Origin: a virus
Direction: 5' to 3' (one strand)
Length of the DNA: 48,912 nucleotides
IMG/VR virus record: IMGVR_UViG_3300044547_000157
Coordinates: 1 to 48,912 of that record
The position numbers and the translations under genes were made by a program. Every line of letters starts with the position of its first letter. Position 1 is the first letter of the stretch. This document shows positions 7,937 to 15,321 of the stretch, piece after piece. The notes beneath the pieces are model-generated. The model searched no databases, had not been told where the DNA came from, and was given only the letters and a program-made list of their open reading frames with translations.

Positions 7937-8856
7937 TATTTTCCTACTATAAAATTATTAGGCATTCTAGGTGGGTTTGTATAAAGTGTTTTAAACAATG
8001 TACTTTGTTCATCCGTAAACGGATCTGCAATACTAATATTCAACTCGTGTTTCAATGTTTCGCCTATACCCATTATTTCATAGGGTAACATTTTTTCTGT
8101 GGTTTGACTATCATTCTCTTCCCAGTACTTGTTTAACCATTTAAAATCTCTAACATTTAAATAGTCCCAGTCAGTACAGTTGGTCATATAGCACCCCTGT
8201 CTTGCACCATAAATTGCCCAGTCACCATTTTTAACATCTAACCCAACGTGCATCCAAACTAATAATCTATGAAAGTTTTTCCAATGCACTTGTTTACTAA
8301 AATTATCTGGATCTGCTTTACTGCCTTCTAATAGACCCATTTTAACACCTTCACGAAATCCAGCACGCCACGCTTGTTGTGGTGTAGCATTGTTATGAAC
8401 ATCACTCATACAATTGTCTATTTGTATATAATTAATATCCCAACAAAAATCTACTTGAGTTTTTGCATTTTCACTTTCAGCATTTTCGTGTGTTTTCATA
8501 TCTAACACTAATTGCGTTGGCCAACATTTAATTCCACCGTTACCATAAATTAAACCGTTAATTGTATTTCTAGCACCCCAACTAATAACACTTTTATCTA
8601 GATCAACTTCATCTTTAAAATCAATTTCTTGTTTTAAAAATTCAGGCCTTATAGTGTTGTCGCCGTCAATAACAATTAACCTTTCAGTTTCACTTAATCT
8701 TGCACAGGCTTTATGGGCACTGTCACTTCCGTCAATGCCGTGTACACGTTTTGCCCAAGGCACCTTTGCTAACAAATCAGCATAATTTTTTTCAGCGTTT
8801 GGTTCATCGTAGCTTAGATAAACGATATCACAATCAGTAACTTTAAACTTTTTCAT
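7936..8856 (-). CDS. GT-A-like glycosyltransferase candidate
   Basis: A 306-aa protein with the same architecture as its downstream neighbour: DIVYLSYDEPNAEKNY at the N-terminus, AKRVHGIDG, DGD at residues 64-66 (IVIDGDNTI), YGNGGIKCWP, and an aromatic C-terminal half (HWKNFHRLLVWMHVG). It carries about 80 extra residues, mainly in the middle and at the C-terminus. DxD-type motifs bind a divalent metal and a nucleotide sugar in GT-A enzymes, so sugar transfer is the best guess. An alternative is a nucleotide-sugar-binding protein without activity. It starts in an ATGA overlap with the upstream hypothetical gene. Confidence 0.65.
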   Translation of the reverse strand: MKKFKVTDCDIVYLSYDEPNAEKNYADLLAKVPWAKRVHGIDGSDSAHKACARLSETERLIVIDGDNTIRPEFLKQEIDFKDEVDLDKSVISWGARNTINGLIYGNGGIKCWPTQLVLDMKTHENAESENAKTQVDFCWDINYIQIDNCMSDVHNNATPQQAWRAGFREGVKMGLLEGSKADPDNFSKQVHWKNFHRLLVWMHVGLDVKNGDWAIYGARQGCYMTNCTDWDYLNVRDFKWLNKYWEENDSQTTEKMLPYEIMGIGETLKHELNISIADPFTDEQSTLFKTLYTNPPRMPNNFIVGK

Positions 8857-9452
8857 TTTACTAATAATCCGTATGAATTAAACTCTTTCATTGTGGCTAC
8901 TCCCACTGTATTAATGTGATTTTCAAACTTAGATTTAAATGGTACTAAAGGATTTGTCAATAATTCTTCACCAGTTAATTCAATCTTTGACAATAAAAAT
9001 TGTGGGTTGTTATCTTTAATAATATAAAATCTGTATGGCTTAAAACAATTTTGTTTTTTAACAATATCTATGCCATCCTCATTTAGAACAAAACTCCAAG
9101 TTTTAGCTTCTTTATCGTGTACAATAGTGATGTCTTTTTCATCTTCTTTTTTAGAAAATGGAACTATGTATATTAGATTTATTGGGATTTCTATTAACGG
9201 TTCTTCTTTGTGATCTTCTTTGTTAAATGTAAAATAATCAATTTTATATTTTGAGAAATCTTTTGCTCCTGATATAAAATCAATCACTTTAGATTCAAGT
9301 ACTTCTACATATAAAAGTGAATCATTTTTTTCATTTGATATGGCTGTTATGTTCCCTGATTCATCATGATACACAAACATACAAGTTGGCATTATTGATA
9401 CTGCTTGTGCTTTTGCTAACTGTTCAGAGGTTAATTCGTCAATTTCATTCAT
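8853..9452 (-). CDS. Hypothetical protein
   Basis: A 199-aa protein that I do not recognise. The N-terminus (NEIDELTSEQLAKAQ) is helical and acidic. The rest is rich in beta-type segments: FVYHDESGNITAI, LIYIVPFSKKEDEK, WSFVLNEDG, YRFYIIKDN. There is no signal peptide or membrane segment, and no catalytic motif stands out. It is overlapped by 8 nt at its start and by ATGA at its stop, placing it firmly between the two pairs of GT-A-like genes. A role with these enzymes is an inference from position only. Confidence 0.6.
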   Translation of the reverse strand: MNEIDELTSEQLAKAQAVSIMPTCMFVYHDESGNITAISNEKNDSLLYVEVLESKVIDFISGAKDFSKYKIDYFTFNKEDHKEEPLIEIPINLIYIVPFSKKEDEKDITIVHDKEAKTWSFVLNEDGIDIVKKQNCFKPYRFYIIKDNNPQFLLSKIELTGEELLTNPLVPFKSKFENHINTVGVATMKEFNSYGLLVK

Positions 9453-10269
9453 ATTTGTTTTCCAATATTTCTATAATGTCTTTTGTTAAAAACATATCTT
9501 CAGTGTAATGAAATACACCCAATTGTAAAAAGTTTCCAACAATAAGTCTTTTATCTTTGTTAAAATATGATCCAACAACATTCTTCCAACTATTAGGCGT
9601 TGTTGACCAGCCTTGTATTGCTGGCTTCATATGTGTAAAGGTTATTGGTGAGTTTAAAAACTCACCTTCTGCTTGCATGAATTTTATTGCTAACGCCGCA
9701 TTTACATCCATACTACAAAATTTTTGTTTGTGATTAGGTAAAAATTTATCATAGAACTTGTTATAATGTTTAGTGATAACTTCTAACCATTTATAAAATT
9801 CAAATGCACGGTTATTTTTTTTAAAATAATGAACCCCAACATACACATTGGGCAACTTATTTGCTGTAAATGTTTTTCGATAAAAATCATTTTGTATAGA
9901 TCGGCCTTTATAATCAACTACATTGTTAGTTAAACTTACATCTGTATTTTTAAGAAAATCCCACCAGTGATCATTTGACGATAATACTAACATATCAGTA
10001 TCATATACTAAGGTTTCTTTAAAAGGTGATGCATTTATAATTTTCCACCTATTTTCAATTTTCCACTTAGAATCCTTTGCGCTATCTTTCCAAGGAATAT
10101 CAACAACATAATCAAACGCCCGTCTGTACTCAGTTGGCACTGTATTGTTTGTTATTAAACAAGTTTGATTAATTACATTATTGTGTTTAATTGATAGTGC
10201 CAAAGCATATGCTTGCCTTACATAATCAACATCTGAATTTTGGGCTAGAAAAACATGACCTTTAGACAT
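9445..10269 (-). CDS. GT-A-like glycosyltransferase candidate (DxD)
   Basis: A 274-aa protein. It opens with GHVFLAQNSDVDYVRQAYALALSI, the usual first strand and helix of family-8-like GT-A enzymes, and has DTD at residues 90-92 (TLVYDTDMLVL), the expected metal and nucleotide-sugar site. A VGVHYFKKN segment, a central SMDVNAALA helix and an LGVFHYTED C-terminal segment follow. The upstream 283-aa gene has the same layout, so these two form a second paralogous pair, distinct from the DGD pair downstream. The acceptor is unknown. It overlaps the gene before it by 8 nt (ATGTCTAA). Confidence 0.65.
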   Translation of the reverse strand: MSKGHVFLAQNSDVDYVRQAYALALSIKHNNVINQTCLITNNTVPTEYRRAFDYVVDIPWKDSAKDSKWKIENRWKIINASPFKETLVYDTDMLVLSSNDHWWDFLKNTDVSLTNNVVDYKGRSIQNDFYRKTFTANKLPNVYVGVHYFKKNNRAFEFYKWLEVITKHYNKFYDKFLPNHKQKFCSMDVNAALAIKFMQAEGEFLNSPITFTHMKPAIQGWSTTPNSWKNVVGSYFNKDKRLIVGNFLQLGVFHYTEDMFLTKDIIEILENKYE

Positions 10270-11113
10270 TATCGGCCTCTCCCATAACTTTTAACAAACT
10301 AGTTTTGTTCATTACGTGTACATCTAAATTAGATGTTTTAACTAGGGTGTACGCATCTGTAGATGATATTGCTTGTACTAAAAATGTCATAGATTGATCT
10401 TTTTGTTTTATTAAAAAATCTCTATCTAAGGTATAGGTCAGTTTGTTTGCAATTGGTGTTGCAAAATCTCCATGTGTAAATCCATTCATCATATGGATTG
10501 CAATGCTAAACGCAATATCATTTCTAAATTTTGTACTGTTTAACTGATATAATTTTACAAAATATATCCAGTTTTCTTTAATATGTTTAATCAATGAAAA
10601 GAAAGATTCATTAAGTTTAGATTTTTTAAAAAAGAAAACCGTTGCCCAGTAAAAGGGTATACTTTGTTCACTAACAAAATCAAACTCGCTAGTATCTCTC
10701 CATCCTGCAAGATCGTTATGATTAGTGTAAATCAAAAATTCATTCGGTTGATTCCAAACATAGGATAAAAAAGAAGAATTTATAATGAAGTCAGAATCTA
10801 TAACCAGCGTTTCATCATAAGGGGTCACTGCATAACAGTCAACTCTATTTGAGTTTTTCCAAACATATTTCGTAAACTCGTTTGTTCCGTTGTAAAAACG
10901 TTTTGTCTGTGTTGTATTATCAGTTGAGTCAATTATCTTATCAAATACAGCAACGTCATTGGGGAATGTGTCAATTAAATATTGTTTACTGTCAGTAACT
11001 AAAGACACTGGCTTATTCAAAAACTTTTTAGCACGTTTAGCTGAAAGAATTGCCAGTTTTACGTAGTCAACGCCGTCAGAATTAAATGCAAAAATTAGAA
11101 TACCCTGTGTCAT
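10262..11113 (-). CDS. GT-A-like glycosyltransferase candidate (DxD)
   Basis: A 283-aa protein, paralogue of the next gene. It starts TQGILIFAFNSDGVDYVKLA and carries DSD at residues 106-108 (TLVIDSDFII), with an FYWATVFFFKK segment in the middle and DIAFSIAIHMM in the second half. The layout is that of a GT-A nucleotide-sugar transferase, although sequence similarity to well-studied enzymes is low. It is the second gene of the operon and starts in an ATGA overlap with the 115-aa gene. Early expression from the sigma-70-like promoter at 11476-11504 is expected. Confidence 0.65.
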   Translation of the reverse strand: MTQGILIFAFNSDGVDYVKLAILSAKRAKKFLNKPVSLVTDSKQYLIDTFPNDVAVFDKIIDSTDNTTQTKRFYNGTNEFTKYVWKNSNRVDCYAVTPYDETLVIDSDFIINSSFLSYVWNQPNEFLIYTNHNDLAGWRDTSEFDFVSEQSIPFYWATVFFFKKSKLNESFFSLIKHIKENWIYFVKLYQLNSTKFRNDIAFSIAIHMMNGFTHGDFATPIANKLTYTLDRDFLIKQKDQSMTFLVQAISSTDAYTLVKTSNLDVHVMNKTSLLKVMGEADNV

Positions 11114-11457
11114 AGATCAATCAATCCCTCAACTGATCTATTTGATTTTAATGTTTTATATTTTGTTTGAAATTCGTTTACCGCTAGTGTGTAAACATTA
11201 AGAATGTTTTCTAAAAACTTGTTTAAATTATCAATATCAACTGGTAAATTGTTATCATCAATTAAAACTGCATCAGTTTGCTTAAGGTCAATTAACGTTT
11301 TGACAAAATTGATAAGCTCACGTGAAACTTTAAAGGTAGCACCATTATAAAAATAAATGGTTTGTTGTTGATATTCTTCAAATGCAACTTGTTTTTGACT
11401 AGCTAATGTAGTCATATAATTGGCTATATCAAACGCTTTTTGTAACTGCTCGTCCAT
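11110..11457 (-). CDS. Hypothetical protein, first gene of accessory operon
   Basis: A 115-aa, mostly helical protein (MDEQLQKAFDIANYMTTLA ... FLENILNVYTLAVNEFQ). I recall similar short proteins in T4-like marine phages but know no function. The start is well fixed: AGGAGG sits four bases upstream of the ATG, and the sigma-70-like -10 box ends only 19 bases upstream of the ATG. Its stop forms an ATGA overlap with the first GT-A-like gene. It could be a regulator or a chaperone for the pathway, but nothing seen supports one over the other. Confidence 0.75.
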   Translation of the reverse strand: MDEQLQKAFDIANYMTTLASQKQVAFEEYQQQTIYFYNGATFKVSRELINFVKTLIDLKQTDAVLIDDNNLPVDIDNLNKFLENILNVYTLAVNEFQTKYKTLKSNRSVEGLIDL

Positions 11458-11475
11458 AGGACCTCCTGAACAATA

Positions 11476-11504
11476 ATTATACTATATTATAATTATCGTG
11501 TCAA
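11476..11504 (-). promoter_or_regulatory. Perfect sigma-70-type promoter of the accessory operon
   Basis: On the minus strand TTGACA (11504-11499) and TATAAT (11481-11476) are separated by exactly 17 bp. Both hexamers match the consensus in all positions. Transcription should start near 11469, leaving a leader of about 12 nt that consists almost only of the AGGAGG ribosome-binding site of the gene at 11457. The promoter lies in the 65-bp gap after the last late structural gene. It would let the host RNA polymerase read the accessory operon early. Confidence 0.85.
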
Positions 11505-11522
11505 GTGGTTTGGATTTAAATT

Positions 11523-12485
11523 TTATAAGGTTGTTGTAGACGCGGTTGGTGCAGGCAATGACACGTTTGCACCAGTTGGTCTAAAGAGCTGAACAGTACT
11601 TGTTAATGTACCGTCTATGTTTTCATCAACAGCCGGGCCTGCAGCCTTTCCAGCTGGTGGTGTTTGTTGATCTCCAGAGTCGTCGTCTCTGAATTGAATT
11701 TCAAACGTTAAAATTGTGGCCGTATTGTCTGCGGCATTCTTTTTAACTTGGATATTGTAATCATTTTCCAAATATACGCCAGCGGCTGCTGGTTTTACAA
11801 ATATTGTTTGATAACTTGTTGTAAGTCCGTACCAACCAATTCCAGTTGTTGGATATCCGCCTGCGGCGCCTGTTCCAGTATATGTAGTACCATAACTACC
11901 AAATTTAATAGTACCCATGTCACTTAATAACGTAGTCCATGAAGTGTTTTTATTTGTTGTGGATCCACCAGATCTGCTGCCACTAAATCGTATTTCGCCG
12001 CCAGCATTAAAATAGTGTCTTGCCGCGTTTGAGCTGGCAAAAGTTATTGTAACTGTATGACTAACAACCCCGTTCCAAGATGTAGTACGAGTTTGTCCAG
12101 CGCCACTTAATGCTTCTGCTGTTCCTTGATTTGTTGCAATTGTCAAACGATTTGTGTTGCATGTTGTTGCAAAAGTTTTAAAAGTGTTAACAAATGCATC
12201 ATCAACCAATAGGCTAGTTGTTGCAATACCCAAGCCTGCACTTTCATCAACACCAGTTTGATGTTGTCTAATTTTTAATAAATCAGTTCTTAAGTCAACC
12301 CATTGTGCCGCAGTAACTTTTAATGTGGAGTCAACTTGGCCGCTTGTTATTGCCTGTCCATAACCCGAATCAGCAAGACCTGTGCCCAGCAAGAAATTCG
12401 CTGTACCTTGAACGTTGTTATAATCAGCGGCATATATTATATTGCCTTCTTCTTTTGGAAAAATTCCTGGTGATCCAGTTGCCAT
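11523..12485 (-). CDS. Virion structural protein, tail-fibre region
   Basis: A 320-aa protein of Gly/Ser/Thr-rich, beta-structured composition (SGSRSGGSTTN, FGSYGTTYTGTGAAGGYP) with an N-terminus reading SPGIFPKEEGNIIYAADYNNVQ. Similar N-termini occur on structural proteins of T4-like marine phages. There are no cysteine clusters or catalytic motifs. It is the last gene of the late block, after three tail-fibre paralogues, with an AATAAATA late motif about 21 bases upstream of the ATG. It is probably a fibre, fibre-tip or other surface protein. The exact role is not known. Confidence 0.65.
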   Translation of the reverse strand: MATGSPGIFPKEEGNIIYAADYNNVQGTANFLLGTGLADSGYGQAITSGQVDSTLKVTAAQWVDLRTDLLKIRQHQTGVDESAGLGIATTSLLVDDAFVNTFKTFATTCNTNRLTIATNQGTAEALSGAGQTRTTSWNGVVSHTVTITFASSNAARHYFNAGGEIRFSGSRSGGSTTNKNTSWTTLLSDMGTIKFGSYGTTYTGTGAAGGYPTTGIGWYGLTTSYQTIFVKPAAAGVYLENDYNIQVKKNAADNTATILTFEIQFRDDDSGDQQTPPAGKAAGPAVDENIDGTLTSTVQLFRPTGANVSLPAPTASTTTL

Positions 12486-12505
12486 AGTATGTCTCTTTCG
12501 TTATC

Positions 12506-12513
12506 TATTTATT
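12506..12513 (-). promoter_or_regulatory. T4-type late promoter motif
   Basis: AATAAATA on the minus strand, 21 bases upstream of the ATG of the 320-aa structural gene. It matches NATAAATA, the form of the T4 late -10 element reported for marine T4-like phages. It overlaps the stop codon of the gene before it, so it would give an extra transcript for the last gene. Matches to such a short AT-rich motif arise by chance. Confidence 0.45.
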
Positions 12514-14008
12514 ATAGGATTACAGCTTCAATTATTTTTTCGCCTGCATCTTCATTAGACTCAAGAGCAATCGCAAATACATCGGCAGTATTGCCCATTG
12601 CGGCCTGTGCTGTTCCATTATTACCAGCAACCAATCGTTGACCTTTTAATATCGACCCTGTTACTCTAACTGGAACACGTCCTTTTAGTGCAATTGCTGT
12701 GCCGTCTTCTAACTCACTATTCATTAAATAAGCAGGTTTTTCAGATACTGGACCAATTGCACGGAATCCTACTTGGCAAGCTGTGACTTCTTTGGCGCCG
12801 CCAACCATTAACACTGTACCAACAGGATAGTCGGCATCTGCTAGATAGTTTTCAGCCAAGTCAGCGTACTTTGCCTGTAATGCAGTACCACTGAAATTGT
12901 TGGCCACTAGGTCACCACTACTTGTTCTAGAAGCTATTGTGTTGTTGCCAGCCGCTTCAGATGCTGTTCTGTAATTGCCACCAACATTTAAACTATCAGC
13001 TTGAGTTGCTGTGCCATTGAAGCTAGTAGCATATACTGTTGCAAATCTTAAAGGTGTACTTCCCGCGCCAGCAGTTAACGATCCAATGTTTGAAACGTTG
13101 TTTGATCCTGGTAAAATATCAGAGCCAACTAGCTTTAATGGCGTTTTAACACCACTAGAAGTAGTTTGGAATATAATAGTGTCGCTTAATTGATTTTTAA
13201 CTGTGGGAATAACCCCATCAATATACACTGCAAGGTCGTTATCATTGCCAACTGTATAACCAACATCAGCAAAACGCTGAACAACTGTTGGATATGATGA
13301 TGCATCGTTTCTTACAAAACTGGAAGCTGATACACCACCTAATTTTTCTGAATTACTTGCAGTTCCCCAGAATCTAAAATCAGTACTTGTTACGCCGGCA
13401 ACATTAACGCCAGCAGTAGTGTTTGGTGTATTAACTAAAGTAAGACCTTTCTTAATTACGCTAAAGCCTGTAATAGGATTGGTTGCTGTTTTTAAAGTAA
13501 ACTCATCAGGTGAAATCACATACACTGTAGCATTATTGGCAATAGCTTCAATAATAGCATGTGGCGCATCACTTTCATCAACTACACTTCTAGATCTTAA
13601 TTGTGTAAGACCAGCATCTGCAACTGCTTGTGGTCCTACTAGGGTAAACCCAGTGCCATTCCATGCATATAACTGTTTGGTACTTGAGTTGAACCAAAAA
13701 TCACCTACAGAAAGTCCCGTTGGTTCTGTGGTTCCAACTTCTGCTCCGCCAGTAGTTCTAAACTTGGTGCCATCATAAAACTTTAGCTTTTTGTTGGCAC
13801 TATCATACCAAACTTGGCCAGTAGTTTTCTTTGCAGGCTCAGTAGAATTTGCAAAATTTTCTAATAAAAATACAAAATTTTCATTTTGAACTTCGCCATA
13901 ACCAGCGTAATTTTTACCAACGAGTTTAATATCAAAGGTATTGTCAACAGTTCCGTCTTCGACAACTGCCGCTAAATTACCATTGTATTTGTTAATATTG
14001 TAAGGCAT
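12512..14008 (-). CDS. Tail fibre protein
   Basis: A 498-aa protein. Residues about 25-80 form a module (LVGKNYAGYGEVQNENF, ENFANS, GQVWYD, KLKFYDG) that is shared with the two genes upstream. A second WYD-like motif (VGDFWFNSSTKQLYAWNG) follows. The middle is Gly/Ser/Thr-rich fibre sequence. The C-terminal domain, from about residue 380, reads YADLAENYLADADYPVGTVL and AIALKGRVPVRVTG, a compact beta domain seen on phage fibres. It is likely a fibre that reaches the receptor, attached through the shared N-terminal module. The late motif CATAAATA lies about 20 bases upstream of the ATG. Confidence 0.8.
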   Translation of the reverse strand: MPYNINKYNGNLAAVVEDGTVDNTFDIKLVGKNYAGYGEVQNENFVFLLENFANSTEPAKKTTGQVWYDSANKKLKFYDGTKFRTTGGAEVGTTEPTGLSVGDFWFNSSTKQLYAWNGTGFTLVGPQAVADAGLTQLRSRSVVDESDAPHAIIEAIANNATVYVISPDEFTLKTATNPITGFSVIKKGLTLVNTPNTTAGVNVAGVTSTDFRFWGTASNSEKLGGVSASSFVRNDASSYPTVVQRFADVGYTVGNDNDLAVYIDGVIPTVKNQLSDTIIFQTTSSGVKTPLKLVGSDILPGSNNVSNIGSLTAGAGSTPLRFATVYATSFNGTATQADSLNVGGNYRTASEAAGNNTIASRTSSGDLVANNFSGTALQAKYADLAENYLADADYPVGTVLMVGGAKEVTACQVGFRAIGPVSEKPAYLMNSELEDGTAIALKGRVPVRVTGSILKGQRLVAGNNGTAQAAMGNTADVFAIALESNEDAGEKIIEAVIL

Positions 14009-14026
14009 TCCTTAACCCCTTTTGTA

Positions 14027-14034
14027 TATTTATG
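14027..14034 (-). promoter_or_regulatory. T4-type late promoter motif
   Basis: CATAAATA on the minus strand, in the 26-bp gap before the 498-aa tail-fibre gene; a GGGG/AAGG purine stretch follows before the ATG. It fits NATAAATA. The start site would be about 12 bases before the ATG, the spacing expected for a short-leader late transcript. Confidence 0.55.
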
Positions 14035-15321
14035 TTAAACTGGCACATTACTGTATGCCCATCCTCTGTTTGAACCAGTGTACACAAGTGTAAAAGCCGC
14101 CCCTTGAGTTGATACCGTCAAATCTGCCGTTAATTTATTAATTTTTGAACCATTTCTTCCAATAGTTAAAGAATATGATGCAAAACCGTTATTACCACCC
14201 CCATCAACAAATGATACGCTGTCCCCAACTAACGGGGTTGCGGGAAGTGATATTGTGACTGCCCCTGACGTTGTATCAATTACTAATTGATCCCCACTTA
14301 CTGCTGAATAATTACTGGTTTTTGTTGCCCATTTTGTTTTAAGATTTCCACCAGTTAGGGTCAAATCTCCAGAAATCTTAACACTGCCTGTGACATCTAA
14401 AGTTGATGTAGGAGAGTTGTTAAAAACACCCACTCTCTGATTGATTGCATCTATTGAAATGGCTTCTAGAGTTGCTCCGCCACTGCTTTTTATTTTAATT
14501 TTAAAATTCTGTCCAGGAGTTATGCCAACTAGTTCAAACGCATCATTGGTAATCCTAACTTCATTATTTTGATTTGGGCCAAATACTAAAGGTTTTGTAT
14601 TTTGTATGGTCAAAGTTGACAACATTGATGTATTGCCACCAGATGCTTCTGTACTTACAAAACTATTAGTGGTTTTAGAAGCACCACTTGGGCTTACTAA
14701 TGCATCTGCTTTCGATGCTGTTATATAGAATTTAGAACCCTCTAGAGTAGACGCATTAAACCCCTTTTTTACTACGCCAGTAAATCCGCTAATTGCAATC
14801 TTTGGAGTAAACTCCTCTTTGCTAAAGATACCAAGTAGTGTTTGATTGACCCAGAACTTGACAACGTGTTTTAAATTGTCCGTTGAATCTAAAATACTAA
14901 CTACTTCTGGTCCTGAAATACCCTGTTCATCAGTATAAAGCGGGCCCGCTAATAATAGATCAGATCCGTCATAAAAATACAACTGGTTTGTTTGATTATT
15001 GATCCATAAATCGCCCTGAATTAAACTAGTTGGTGTTATGCTGGATACTATTGGGCCTCCACTGGTTCTAAATCCAGAACCATCATATACCTTTAGTCGA
15101 CTGTCTGTTGTATCATACCAAATTTGTCCAATTATTGGGAAGTTAGGTGCGCTACTGTTTGCAAAATTTTCTAACAAGTGAACAAGATTCTCATTGAACA
15201 CTTCACCATAATTTGAAACATTTTTTCCAATTAACGTTAAATCAGTACTCAGTTGATCAATTTTAGAATCATCAAGTTGAATTAGTACTGACCCGTTTGT
15301 TTTATTAATTGTATATGCCAT
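14035..15321 (-). CDS. Tail fibre protein
   Basis: A 428-aa protein. It carries the shared N-terminal module (LIGKNVSNYGEVFNENL, LLENFANS, GQIWYDT, RLKVYDG) and a second copy of the WYD-type motif (QGDLWINNQTNQLYFYDG). A CUB-free, Gly/Ser-rich middle leads to a C-terminal beta domain (SYSLTIGRNGSKINKLTADL, then FTLVYTGSNRGWAYSNV) typical of fibre tips. It has no tail-collar domain. It starts with a one-base overlap with the 693-aa fibre and is probably a second fibre or an adhesin alternative of it. Confidence 0.8.
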   Translation of the reverse strand: MAYTINKTNGSVLIQLDDSKIDQLSTDLTLIGKNVSNYGEVFNENLVHLLENFANSSAPNFPIIGQIWYDTTDSRLKVYDGSGFRTSGGPIVSSITPTSLIQGDLWINNQTNQLYFYDGSDLLLAGPLYTDEQGISGPEVVSILDSTDNLKHVVKFWVNQTLLGIFSKEEFTPKIAISGFTGVVKKGFNASTLEGSKFYITASKADALVSPSGASKTTNSFVSTEASGGNTSMLSTLTIQNTKPLVFGPNQNNEVRITNDAFELVGITPGQNFKIKIKSSGGATLEAISIDAINQRVGVFNNSPTSTLDVTGSVKISGDLTLTGGNLKTKWATKTSNYSAVSGDQLVIDTTSGAVTISLPATPLVGDSVSFVDGGGNNGFASYSLTIGRNGSKINKLTADLTVSTQGAAFTLVYTGSNRGWAYSNVPV

